DNA of 64,000 nt, from contig CBDHDM010000039.1 of NCBI GenBank assembly GCA_965261315.1, positions 1 through 64,000 of the forward strand, given 5' to 3'. Positions 1 through 8,247 of the stretch are shown here, piece by piece. Position 1 is the first letter of the stretch. Every line of letters starts with the position of its first letter. Below the pieces are notes generated by a model. That model did not search any database. It was not told the origin of the DNA and worked only from the letters and a program-made list of their open reading frames with translations. This stretch comes from Endozoicomonas sp965261315. GTDB lineage: Bacteria; Pseudomonadota; Gammaproteobacteria; Pseudomonadales; Endozoicomonadaceae. Both the position numbers and the translations under genes were made by a program.

Positions 1-688
1 TCACCGCTGGAAGCCATGGGTCAGAAACAACTGGTCGCTCCTGTCCAGGCTATGACGTTTACCCCAACCCAGCTTGGCCAGATGATGACACCGCCTCAAG
101 ATCCACGACAGGTGAACAAGTTACTGGAAGTCGGCAGGCCTGCAGATCAAAATTGACAGCCAGTGGGTACCCACCAATCAGGGCCAACCGCTCTGTGAAA
201 TCCTTGATACCGGAAAAGCCCATAACAGCGGTACGCCAGTGAAAGCAGGTGAAGTGGTATCAAACCGTACTGAACCGCTTGCAACCCCTCTTCCTGATGA
301 ATCAAAAACTGAATCGATCGATCAGGATGCCCGCTATGCTGATCCTGAGCCAGACATCGTCGGATCTGAAACCGACGAAAAGCCGACCCAGAGAAAACAA
401 AAGCGCAAACGTAACCGCTACGAACTGGACGATTACTTCTCACTGGTAGAGCTGGGCGAATTTATTGGTCGGAGCCGTCAGCATGTGGTGGAGGTGCTGG
501 AAAAACACCGGATCATCAAATGGACCGGTCAGGGTAAAAAAGGCAAGTACCTGCTCACTGAAAAGGGGTGGCAGTACGGTCTGATGTATGACCCTTCCGA
601 AATCTGTTTCCACAACCGAAACAGCAAGCGACTGACCACCAGTAATGCCCAGCCGGTTCTGGGATACGACATCCTGAAATTCTTTTAA
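1..688 (+). pseudogene. Decayed phage-type gene (left edge, multiple frameshifts)
   Basis: Coding similarity moves between frames. Frame 1 is open from the left edge and reads TPTQLGQMM and RQVNKLLEV, then meets a stop at about 154-156. The sense continues in frame 2 from about 137 (GLQIKIDSQW, PLCEILDTG, GTPVK), as if one base had been inserted in the GTCGGCAGG stretch. A second jump to frame 3 near 245 would give QVKWYQTVLNRL, and an acidic-basic linker with a winged-helix-like end (SLVELGEFIGRSRQHVVEVL, ending LGYDILKFF) is again in frame 2. The VNKLLE...GLQ pattern resembles C-terminal parts of phage antirepressor-like proteins from memory. It lies directly upstream of a DUF4224 protein and integrase, so it is probably part of the same decaying element. 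The 239-688 segment could still be translated alone. Confidence 0.45.
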
Positions 689-701
689 CCGGGTCAGCGA
701 T

Positions 702-908
702 ATGGATGCGCTTATTTCCCAGCCTGACCTGATGGCATGGTCAGGCATTAAACAAAAAGCGGCACTGGTCAAATGGATGATTCAAAACCGGATACCGTTT
801 TACTACGGACGTAATGGCGAGGTGGTCACCACCTACGCCGCCATTAACCAGCCACTGATTGGCAGCGAATTACAACCACCCAAAAAACAACCACTCAAAT
901 TCCTATAG
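702..908 (+). CDS. DUF4224-type small phage/integrative-element protein
   Basis: A 68-residue protein 11 bp upstream of the integrase gene. The core (LMAWSGIKQKAALVKWMIQN followed by RIPFYYGRNGEVV and a terminal basic tail) matches the DUF4224 pattern: a short helical region, then a G-I-P-F/Y strand and a conserved V before an alanine-rich helix. DUF4224 proteins are commonly encoded just before tyrosine integrases in prophages and are thought to act like excisionases or directionality factors. The start at 702 follows the stop of the upstream frame by 13 bp. The function is inferred from family and position; the partner integrase is broken, so any role in excision is probably lost. Confidence 0.6.
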   Translation: MDALISQPDLMAWSGIKQKAALVKWMIQNRIPFYYGRNGEVVTTYAAINQPLIGSELQPPKKQPLKFL

Positions 909-919
909 GAGCTGTATCA

Positions 920-1974
920 ATGGGAAGACCGCGCAACAAAGAGAATGCCCACTTGCCGGAAGGCGTCTATCGAAGCAAAGGGCGTTATGTTTACAAGCCA
1001 TACCATGGTCGTGTCGGCAAAAAGAACGTCTTCGGTGCTGAAATTGTGCTGGGTCCGGACACTATGTCTATGTCCAAACTCTACATGGCCATCGAACTTC
1101 TGGAAAAAAGTTCTGATCAGACTTTGGGCTGGCTGCTGGATGAATACCTCCAGTCCAAAAAGTTCAAAGGCCAAAGCAAAGACTGGCAGTACAACAAAAA
1201 GCTCTACGCCCCCAAGGTGAAAAAGTTTTCCGTCGAAGGGTATGGTTCTTTCGGTAATGTGCCGCTGGCCCTGATCACGCCACCTTCACTGAACCGGTTC
1301 TATGAAAAGTTTTCAGACAAACTGGGGGCCGTGGCCATTGCCCGCAAGTTAATCTCCAGTGCCTGGAGCTGGGGCAGAAGTCATCTGGAAGGGGTACCGC
1401 CGAACCCATCGCTGGATTGTGAAGCCCTGCCAAGACCGAACCGGCAGGATGTGTACGTCAGCGATGAAGAGTATGCCTGCGTTTACTATCTTGCCAATCC
1501 TTATTGGAAAGCGATGATGGAGTTTGCCTATATCTGTCGGGCAAGACGATCCGAGCTGATCAATATGAAGCGGGATCAGCTGCTGGAGAAAGGCATACAG
1601 CTAAAACGGGGAAAAGGTTCTCTGGATGAAATCACCCTCTGGACACCACGACTGAGAAAAGCCCTGAAAACCCTTGATGATTACAACAACGGTGAAAAGT
1701 TTGAGTATGTGTTTGGAGCGCCCAATGTCCCTGCCAAAAAAGGCATTCAAATGTCACCGGGGCAAAAGATGCACAAAAACACCCTAGACAGCCAGTGGCA
1801 AAAACTGATCAACAGTGCGGTAGATGAAAGGGACTGATTACCGAGAAGTGGCACTTCCACGATCTGAAAGCAAAAGGCGTGTCTGACCACGAAGGATTAG
1901 TATCCGGTCACAAAACATTGGAAGCGAAGAAAATCTATATTCGAAAAACGCAGGAAGTACAGGGTACGAGATAA
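920..1974 (+). pseudogene. int: Tyrosine recombinase (integrase), frameshifted near the C-terminus
   Basis: The main frame 920-1837 encodes 305 residues: N-terminal arm-binding-like region (GRPRNKENAHLPEGVYRSKG), SAM-like core-binding region, and catalytic box I Arg in CRARRSELINMK. It stops at 1835-1837 before box II. The missing end is intact in another frame, 1834-1974: ITEKWHFHDLKAKGVSD, then VSGHKT and KKIYIRK. These supply the His of box II, the second conserved His/Lys and the nucleophilic Tyr. Restoring one G in the AAGGGAC run (about 1829-1834) rejoins them as ...RGLITEKWHF.... As written the enzyme lacks its tyrosine and is dead. The gene points at the tRNA-Leu 3' ends about 105 bp away, the usual geometry of an attachment site. 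A sequencing error in the G run is possible. Confidence 0.82.
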
Positions 1975-2078
1975 TCGAGATATGAAGGAAGAGCTATAGA
2001 TCATCTTTGAAAAGGGAAGCGATATGAGCAGCAAAATCAATTCACCGGGCACGCAAGTCACGACATATTTTTGAGAAT

Positions 2079-2157
2079 TGGTGCCCAGGAGAAGACTCGA
2101 ACTTCCACGAATCACTAGCACCTGAACAGCGCGTCTACCCAATTCCGCCACCTGGGA
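2079..2157 (-). pseudogene. tRNA-Leu-like unit 1, decayed 5' half
   Basis: Read on the minus strand, the 3' part is a normal tRNA-Leu end: T-loop TTCGAGT, acceptor CCTGGGC, discriminator A and encoded CCA (2079-2081). The 5' acceptor starts TCCCAGG so the first pair is lost, the D-loop has one extra G, and the anticodon stem reads CGCTG against GCTAG and does not pair. This unit is closest to the integrase, so a normal 3' half joined to a damaged 5' half fits repeated site-specific integration at a tRNA 3' end. Confidence 0.7.
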
Positions 2158-2190
2158 TACGACAAAATTGAACTCATTTTGAACGATGTT

Positions 2191-2274
2191 TGCCCAGGAG
2201 AAGACTCGAACTTCCACAACCATACAGTTACTAGCACCTGAAGCTAGCGCGTCTACCAATTCCGCCACCTGGGC
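2191..2274 (-). tRNA. tRNA-Leu(CAG)
   Basis: The minus-strand sequence folds completely: acceptor GCCCAGG with CCTGGGC, D-stem GCG/CGC, anticodon stem CTAGC/GCTAG with loop TTCAGGT giving anticodon CAG, a long variable arm (AAC...GTT) typical of leucine tRNAs, and T-arm with loop TTCGAGT. It is the only one of four tandem units that is intact throughout. Oddly, the 3' end is followed by AAC rather than an encoded CCA, while the decayed neighbours do encode CCA; the end would have to be added by tRNA nucleotidyltransferase. Confidence 0.88.
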
Positions 2275-2327
2275 ATATAGACGTCAACAAATGTTGCGAA
2301 CTCTTGAATTTTTAACGATGTTCTAAT

Positions 2328-2473
2328 TGGTGCCCAGGAGAAGCTTTTACTTTCGAACGACATATTTCCGTTAACCAATTGTTATTGCAGGGACAAAAGT
2401 CCTTTTATTTCGGAAAGGTTAAACACACACTAGCACCTGAAGCTAGCGCGTCTACCAATTCCGCCACCTGGGC
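2328..2473 (-). pseudogene. tRNA-Leu-like unit 3 with about 60 nt inserted after the anticodon arm
   Basis: The 5' half (acceptor GCCCAGG, D-arm, anticodon arm with CAG) is identical to the intact neighbour and the 3' end CCTGGGCACCA is present. The variable and T arms between them are replaced by a longer stretch with its own pairing potential (GGAC-TTTT-GTCC; TTAACC with GGTTAA). The element is 146 nt instead of about 87. No known bacterial tRNA intron sits here, so it is called a pseudogene, but the clean ends are notable. Confidence 0.65.
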
Positions 2474-2509
2474 ATCGTCAAAAATTTCAATCAATATTTT
2501 TCACAACTT

Positions 2510-2712
2510 TGGTGCCAAAAAGCAAATTTTTACATTCGTTTTTTAGCCAGTTTTTTTAGGAATTTTTTTAGGAAACGACCAGAGTCATATATCCTAAGAG
2601 TAAACCTAAACCATTGTTCTGGAAATATTTTTCCCGCAAAACAAGACGACAAACGGTTAATGGTACGTCAGCACCTGAAACTAGCGCGACTACTAATTCC
2701 GCCACCTAAGCC
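2510..2712 (-). pseudogene. tRNA-Leu-like unit 4, strongly expanded remnant
   Basis: A recognisable 5' half on the minus strand (GGTGGCGGAATT, D-arm, anticodon loop TTCAGGT) starts at about 2712 with acceptor changes (GCTTAGG). A GGCACCA end is found at 2510-2516. About 115 nt of AT-rich sequence separates the two halves. It looks like a more decayed version of the unit next to it. Confidence 0.5.
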
Positions 2713-2955
2713 TTGCCACCGCCGTCCAACAACTCAGCGATGCGGCGCATGATAGAGACCAGCCGATAGACTGTCAACCTCTTAAAATGATTTTACCTAA
2801 GGCCCAGGGAATACACTGGTACTTGATTCGGTTATTCACACATAACCAAAGAAACCATGGATATTAACAAAACTAATTCATGGTCATTATTTTGTACTTT
2901 CCAGGAGTTAAACAATAGAAATGGTCATCCTGGATAATTACCTCGCCAGGAAGCA

Positions 2956-3315
2956 TCAGCCTTTCATAGCGGAAGTCATGGTTTGAAACCACATCATTTT
3001 GCTGAGATCACCCGTCGCGACGATATTCTGCTCCTGAACACCTCGCATAAATGCTTCCTGTGAATTCCTGGCCGTTAAAATTTCAAAACCTTTGGAAGCA
3101 GAAGCAAAGGATAGTTCGAATGTTGGGTCTGTAATGGCACCGGATACCGGATACACCTGCTCATCTTTCACAATATAATGACGTGCAACACCATCCTTAC
3201 TGCTCAACTGAAAAGTCAGATCCTGACCTTCGAGTGTTTTTCGGAAAGTCTGGCTCTTCCGGCTGGCTCGTTTCATCATGAAACCAAGTGCCCATAACAA
3301 CAATCTGAACTTCAA
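2956..3315 (-). CDS. SCP2 sterol-binding-like small protein
   Basis: A 119-residue protein with a hydrophobic/basic N-terminus (MKFRLLLWALGFMMKRASRKS) followed by an SCP2-like fold region: LTFQLSSKDGVARHYIVKD, a strand with DPTFELSF, and a C-terminal part ending MWFQTMTSAMKG. This family of short gammaproteobacterial proteins is conserved in Pseudomonas relatives, sometimes mis-named helicase, and has no established reaction; SCP2 folds bind lipids. The N-terminal helix may attach it to the membrane. It stands alone on the minus strand downstream of hup. Family assignment is from pattern recall, so the function remains open. Confidence 0.6.
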   Translation of the reverse strand: MKFRLLLWALGFMMKRASRKSQTFRKTLEGQDLTFQLSSKDGVARHYIVKDEQVYPVSGAITDPTFELSFASASKGFEILTARNSQEAFMRGVQEQNIVATGDLSKMMWFQTMTSAMKG

Positions 3316-3500
3316 AATACAGCCCCCCTCTGGTTTGCAGGTTTATCTAAAAAATCAGTCTAAGAACATAAAAAGAAAACATCTTCCCAGCGCACTGCCT
3401 TAATCAGGCTGAACAACAGGAAAATGTTTTCTGGGAAGTGTGTGCAAGCAATACATAAATACGCAGAGATAGCCTGAATCAGGCTACCCACAAATAGACA

Positions 3501-3522
3501 TCTGTAGCCAAAATGCTACAGA
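3501..3522 (-). terminator. Possible hairpin terminator after hup
   Basis: A perfect 8-bp stem (TCTGTAGC/GCTACAGA) lies 16 bp beyond the hup stop on its transcript. No strong U-tract follows, so intrinsic termination is uncertain. Confidence 0.4.
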
Positions 3523-3537
3523 AGGCCGAGCATGAAC

Positions 3538-3810
3538 TTAGTTAACAGCGTCTTTTAATGCTTTACCAGGCTTGAAAGCGACCGTTTTACTGGCCTTAAT
3601 TTGAATGGTTTCACCTGTTTGAGGATTCTTACCGGTACGGGCTGCCCGACTCCGCTGCTCAAAAGTACCAAAGCCGACGAGGTTTACCGTGTCTTCTGAT
3701 TGCAAAGCACCAGTAATCGCTTCCAGTACAGCATTCAGAGCTTGTGTTGCTTTGTCTTTGGTGATGTCCGCTTCATCAGCAATAACATTGACCAGATCAG
3801 GTTTACGCAT
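3538..3810 (-). CDS. hup: HU-family DNA-binding protein
   Basis: A 90-residue nucleoid protein starting at MRKPDLVNVIADEADITK. An upstream-extended frame exists, but this ATG has a ribosome site (CGGAGTG) and gives the exact family length. It has the HU dimer body (helices 1-2, GFGTFEQRSRAAR) and the DNA-binding arm with the conserved GKNPQTGE turn, then the C-terminal helix FKPGKALKDAVN. HU bends and compacts DNA non-specifically as a dimer. It lies beside rubredoxin, as hupA lies near rubA in Pseudomonas. No missing residues were seen; confidence is high for the family, less for HU alpha versus beta. Confidence 0.93.
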   Translation of the reverse strand: MRKPDLVNVIADEADITKDKATQALNAVLEAITGALQSEDTVNLVGFGTFEQRSRAARTGKNPQTGETIQIKASKTVAFKPGKALKDAVN

Positions 3811-4011
3811 AGTGAATACACTCCGTTTTGTTTTTCTTGTTTCTTCCCTTGAATCAAGGGTTTTTCCCTTCCTGAGCAAGGACAACACAAGCTCTTGGCT
3901 TCAGGCGTATGGCTCACAGACAAAAACAGACTAAAACACCACCGCCTTCAGGGCAATAGTCTGGAACAATAGATTCAGGTATTTTTCCCTGAAACCGACT
4001 ATTTTTCCCAG

Positions 4012-4179
4012 TTAGCTGACCTCCAGCATTTCAAAATCAGCCTTGCCTGTACCACAGTCAGGGCAAAGCCAATCCTCTGGAACATCACCCCAGGCAGTCC
4101 CGGCCGGAATGCCATCTTCAGGCCAACCCATCGCTTCATCATAAATAAAACCACAGATAATACACTGCCACTTTTTCAC
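4012..4179 (-). CDS. rubA: Rubredoxin
   Basis: A 55-residue protein with a GTG start at 4179 preceded by GGAGAG. It carries both rubredoxin iron-binding knuckles: CIICGFIYDE near residues 6-9 and CPDCG near 39-42. These give four cysteines for one Fe(SCys)4 centre. The conserved aromatic and glycine core (Y-D-E, P-E-D-G, W-G-D-V-P-E-D-W-L) is complete. Rubredoxins are small cytosolic one-electron carriers. No reductase gene is adjacent in this window, although in Pseudomonas one usually lies in this locus. The order hup, rubredoxin, ubiC, ubiA, phoBR supports orthology to that neighbourhood. Confidence 0.93.
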   Translation of the reverse strand: MKKWQCIICGFIYDEAMGWPEDGIPAGTAWGDVPEDWLCPDCGTGKADFEMLEVS

Positions 4180-4524
4180 GATTCTCTCCAGCTTCCCTCA
4201 ATAACCTGAACATAGCCCAGCAATGGTATATTTTGTGCCTGGAAAACACCTTACAAGCCAGATAAGACCAAAATCAACCAAAAATCAACACTCAAGATTG
4301 TCAGCTTATGTCTTTTTTTAGGAATACAAAGCAATAAAAAGTCGCAGTATTGAGCCGCCCCAACGATAAATGGATTTACAACGCAAATCCTCAGAAATGC
4401 CCCATATTCAGCCTTATAAGGAATCATTAGCACATAAGAAAAACGAAAAAACGGTTGACGACAATTGTTCCTTAAAATGAGAATGTAGTGCCAAATAAAT
4501 AATAACTAAATAAGCATTAGGATA
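4180..4524. other. 345-bp intergenic region between rubredoxin and lipoprotein gene
   Basis: AT-rich divergent control region. A TTGACG at 4455-4460 with GAGAAT at 4479-4484 is a weak promoter candidate for the lipoprotein gene. The 60-codon minus-strand frame here has no ribosome site or family resemblance and is not called. Confidence 0.4.
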
Positions 4525-7340
4525 ATGGACTTGTTAACAATAAAAAGGAATCTTGCTGCCCTGGCAGCTGCAGTGGCGTCGACCCTGGCATTAACCGGTT
4601 GCGGGGGGGGGGGGGGGGGAGTAGCACTTCAGACACAGCATCAAGCACATTCAGTATCACTGCAATGGATGGCTATTTGACAAATGCCGAAGTGTGGGTT
4701 GATACCAATGGCGATAATAATTGTGAAACCAAGCTGGACATAATGACGGGTGAGGGCGGTGTTGTTGAGATCCCTGTTGAGTATGAAAACAACATTATTT
4801 GTATTAAAGCCATAGCCGGTCAAACTATTGATGAAACCCGTGGTGTGGTGGAACGTACCCTTGAGCTGAAGGCACCCGCCGGTGAGACTACTGTCAGCCC
4901 GCTGACCAACCTGGTGGTAGAGCAACTGGAGGATGATAATACACTCACGGTCGCAGAGGCCAAAGCTGCCGTGATGACAGAGCTTGGTTTAAACTCAGTC
5001 ACCGCTAACGATGTATTTGGGGATTACGTTGCTGCAGCTGCGAGCGGCAATGATACGGCGAAGGCGATTAATATTATTGGTGAGGTTCTGTTTGATGAAG
5101 ACGCCAGCGATGCTGACCTGACGATAACCGAGAAGCTGGCGATTGTAAAAGCCGTTTCGGAAGATGCACGGGACGCTATCACCGGTGGCGATATTGATGT
5201 TTTCTCACCGGATATTACCGTAGCAGATAATGGTACGGTGACGATAACAACAAACCATCGCCCAACTGTAACCGGGAATGCGAGCAGTGAAACTCTGGAA
5301 ATAAATCTTGAAGCATCATTCCCTTCTTTATCAGTGACAAACTGGTTCGAAGATCTTGACAATGATATTTCAACTTACGAATTAAAAATCTTGCCGGAGT
5401 CCGGATCTAGCCTTGAAATATCAGCAGGCTCCATTACCGGAACGCCCTACGCCGCAGGCACTTATACAGTTTATGTTTACGCTAAAGATGCCAAAGGCGT
5501 TCGCTCTTATCCTGCCGTTTTTGACCTGAACGTTATCTCCCCCAATACACCGCCTGTGATTAATGATGGTGTAAAAAATACTATCCAGACTGCTATCACC
5601 AACCTCGGCCTGCAACAAAATGTTTCGGTTAATGAAACAATCTCTATTGCCGGGCTCTTTACCGATGCAGATGGTGATGCATTGACCATTACTGTCAGTG
5701 AGGTTATTGCCGGGCTGGAAATCACCTACGGCAATGACCAGCTGACGTTCAGCGGCTCTCCTTCAGTCAACACAGTAGATAATCCTTTGTCCTTTGTGGT
5801 TAATGCGGGTGATGGTGTGCATGGTGATACCACTGATGCCCAGTTCGATCTGACCATTGTAGAAGGTATTGGTTCACATCCGCTGGAAGGTACCGTCTGG
5901 TACAAGCTTGAGCGTGGCTCCGATGATGGTGATGACAACAATGCAAACGACTACACCCGTGTTTGGTGTGACACGCTGCAGTTTGCCGGGGGCATTGTTT
6001 ATCTGAATACGCGCACCGCTGCTAACCGAACAACATGTACGGACACACCAACCGCAGCGGGGAATTACATCGTTGAGTCAGGCAAGATAAAGGTGACCTG
6101 GAATGACCAGTCAACAGCGGAGCTTTCACTGCTCAGTGACGATTTTGCATCGGCTGGCCACGGCACGTTGGTACAGTACTCTGAAGCCGATACCGAAGCA
6201 CTGACCTGGTTTGAGAATAAGGCCAATGCAGAAGCCAGAGTCCAGCTGACCAGCGCCATACCGGAAGAAAATGTTGATTTCCAGTACTACCGGAAAAATG
6301 GTGACAGCTATGAATTGGGCCAGGTTTCTGTGTCCCTGGGTTTGCCGGGAGCGGATAATGGTGATCTTGATCTCGACCTGTATTTTGATGGCCTGCCTTC
6401 CGGAGTCAACTGTGAAGCCAGGGTGACCAACTTCTTTGACAGCTTTGCCATTGCAAGAAGTGATTACAATGATTCGTTGACTGTTATTACGGAATTCTGG
6501 CCTGGCGAGGATGCGAACAGTTGTGTTGTTGATTTTGATATCACCGGCACAACCCGTGAAGGCCAGATTCTTGGGGTAATTGCCTATGCCAATGATGCCC
6601 TTGAAGCCCAGATGAGCAGCCTTTACTTCAACATTCAGCAGGACTATTTGCCAGAAGTAACGGTCAGTGATCTGGATGGGTTCCTTATTGGCAGCAGTGC
6701 TACCGATTATGTCTATTTGGCCAGTTTGAATGAAAGCTGGTTTGGTAGTGAAGGTGTCGCTGCTGCCTCTTTTTATCAGAACCAGGTCTGCGACAGGGTA
6801 GACAATGGCCCAGATACCTGCGTTTCATTCAGCACTGCTGGGGATATATTAACAACCGAGGGTACATACACCGATCAGTTCCTCTATGTATCCGCTGAGA
6901 ATGCGTTTGCAGTTCCCACTGAAGGGGGGGATCTGATTGCCTGGTCAAAAACTGATTTCACCAACGCAGGGTGGAGCAATGAACAGCTGACTGGCAAAAC
7001 CTGGTATTACGTTGATGATGACAGTACTACCAATACAGCTGAGCCAAAGATCGTGGAATTTGCTTTTGGTGATGGAACAGTGGTGATGGATGGTGATACT
7101 GACAATGCCGTGAGCTGGGGTGTATCTGGCGGGGTGCTGACCATTAATCTATCGGAGTTACCTGACGAATCCTCTAACTTGACGTTAGACCGTCTGGCCG
7201 CCACCGGTGAGGTGGTGATTGCCACCAATACCACACATACGAACGCTGGCAGCAACAAACCACTGATCATGACCGAGGATAAAAACCTGGCTGCGGGTAT
7301 TTATCTGCAATGGAAGGAGCGCATCCGCCTGATTCCTTAA
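4525..7340 (+). CDS. Surface lipoprotein with Ig/cadherin-like repeats, split by a poly-G tract (candidate phase-variable gene)
   Basis: ATG at 4525, preceded by TTAGGA, opens a lipoprotein signal peptide of 26 residues with lipobox LTGC. Straight after the lipobox Cys lies a run of 17 G (4603-4619). Eighteen G would continue as CGGGGGGSSTSD into the 910-residue body; with 17 G the signal peptide frame stops shortly afterwards, so the gene is off in this sequence. The body reads VWVDTNGDNNCETKLD early, then dystroglycan/cadherin-like modules (DLDNDISTYELKI, DADGDALTITV, followed by NPLSFVVNAGDG), then beta-rich C-terminal repeats. These Asp-rich turns often bind calcium. Likely an outer-membrane-anchored, surface-exposed adhesin-like protein; its ligand is unknown. 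It interrupts the otherwise conserved rubredoxin-ubiC order. Confidence 0.8.
4603..4619 (+). repeat. 17-G homopolymer tract
   Basis: Uninterrupted G run directly after the TGC of the lipobox. It places the signal peptide and the mature protein in different frames. Slipped-strand mispairing would switch translation; a miscalled homopolymer length is the alternative. Confidence 0.95.
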
Positions 7341-7393
7341 TCAAAAACGAATAGGCCGCCTTTTCCACCCCGGGCCCGGTTCCTGCGCAGAGC

Positions 7394-7651
7394 GTGGTAA
7401 CCGGGTCTTTTGCATCTTGCCGGAGTAAAGAAAACCAGACGTGGTTGGCTATCGAGGAACCGCCGGGTATCAATCACCAGGTAGACACCTTCAAAAAACA
7501 GATCAGCGATGGAACGTTTACTATTTTTGAAGGTCCCATCAAGGCTCAGGATGGATCTATCAAGGTTTCAGAAGGTACAAAACTGAATGATGGTGATATT
7601 CTGTCCATGAACTGGTATGTGGAAGGGGTTGAAGGAGCGTTACCCCAATAA
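7394..7651 (+). pseudogene. C-terminal remnant of a BMP/PnrA-type ABC transporter binding protein
   Basis: The last 55 or so residues (DTFKKQISDG, then FEGPIKAQDG, SEGTKLNDGDILSM, NWYVEGVEG) match the C-terminal end of the BMP family of substrate-binding lipoproteins, which ends in a similar GPIKDQ...LL.M.W.VEGV.G pattern. Residues before this are not recognisable and there is no signal peptide or N-terminal lobe. The family binds nucleosides or similar ligands for ABC import; no permease or ATPase gene is adjacent. It is therefore a truncated relic, probably left by a deletion between the lipoprotein gene and ubiC. Confidence 0.6.
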
Positions 7652-7707
7652 TTCTGATTGACAGAACCTGGGGTCAGCAGTTCGACTCCAGGCAGGATGT
7701 ACTGCTG

Positions 7708-8247
7708 ATGCCCTTTGCTGATTTTGCTGATATGACCTGGCAGCCTGCCATTGAAGCCAAACACATTCCTGAAACGCTTCGGGAAATGATACTGGATCAG
7801 AACTCTCTCACCCGACGACTGAAGCAACGGCACAATAATGAGTTTTTCGTTCGTGTGATCTCTCATGAGTGGCAGGAACCTTCACTAACGGAGAAAGCGT
7901 TTCTTAGCTGTGATGATCAACGAGCCAGCGTTCGGGAAGTTTTGCTGTTCGGCTCAGGCCAACCCGTTGTTTTTGCCCGCAGCGTATTACCTGAATCAAG
8001 TCTTGCCGGGGACAACCAGGCACTTTTGAACCTTGGGGATCAGCCCCTGGGAGAATACATCTTCCGTCAGCCCGGCTTACATCGAGGCCCGATTGAAATA
8101 ACGGCTATACCTGCCAGGCTGTTTAACCCCCATCTTGATGTTGACTTTGAAACAGAGACCGCCTGGGCCAGACGATCCCTATTCTATTTACGGGAAAAAC
8201 CCATCTCCGTTTGTGAGGTCTTCCTGCCCACTCCGGAGCAAAATTAA
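7708..8247 (+). CDS. ubiC: Chorismate pyruvate-lyase
   Basis: A 179-residue protein with the UbiC layout: W near residue 11, LTRRLKQR, FFVRVISHEWQEPSLTEKAFL, REVLLFGSGQPVVFARSVLP, and LGDQPLGEYIF. The REV.L...G.PVVFARSV stretch carries the substrate-contacting Arg residues of the family, and the later E (PIEI) matches the C-terminal conserved region. The enzyme splits chorismate into 4-hydroxybenzoate and pyruvate, the first committed step of ubiquinone synthesis, in the cytosol. ubiA, the next enzyme, lies 0.9 kb downstream with a convergent DUF3050 gene between them. Its end overlaps that gene by 4 bp. Confidence 0.92.
   Translation: MPFADFADMTWQPAIEAKHIPETLREMILDQNSLTRRLKQRHNNEFFVRVISHEWQEPSLTEKAFLSCDDQRASVREVLLFGSGQPVVFARSVLPESSLAGDNQALLNLGDQPLGEYIFRQPGLHRGPIEITAIPARLFNPHLDVDFETETAWARRSLFYLREKPISVCEVFLPTPEQN

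Noticed and set aside
2328..2473. tRNA-Leu with an intron
   Set aside because: The insertion is after the anticodon arm, not in the anticodon loop, and has no group I core; called a decayed unit instead.
4251..4433. 60-codon minus-strand frame upstream of the lipoprotein gene
   Set aside because: No start signal and no family resemblance; lies in a promoter-like region.
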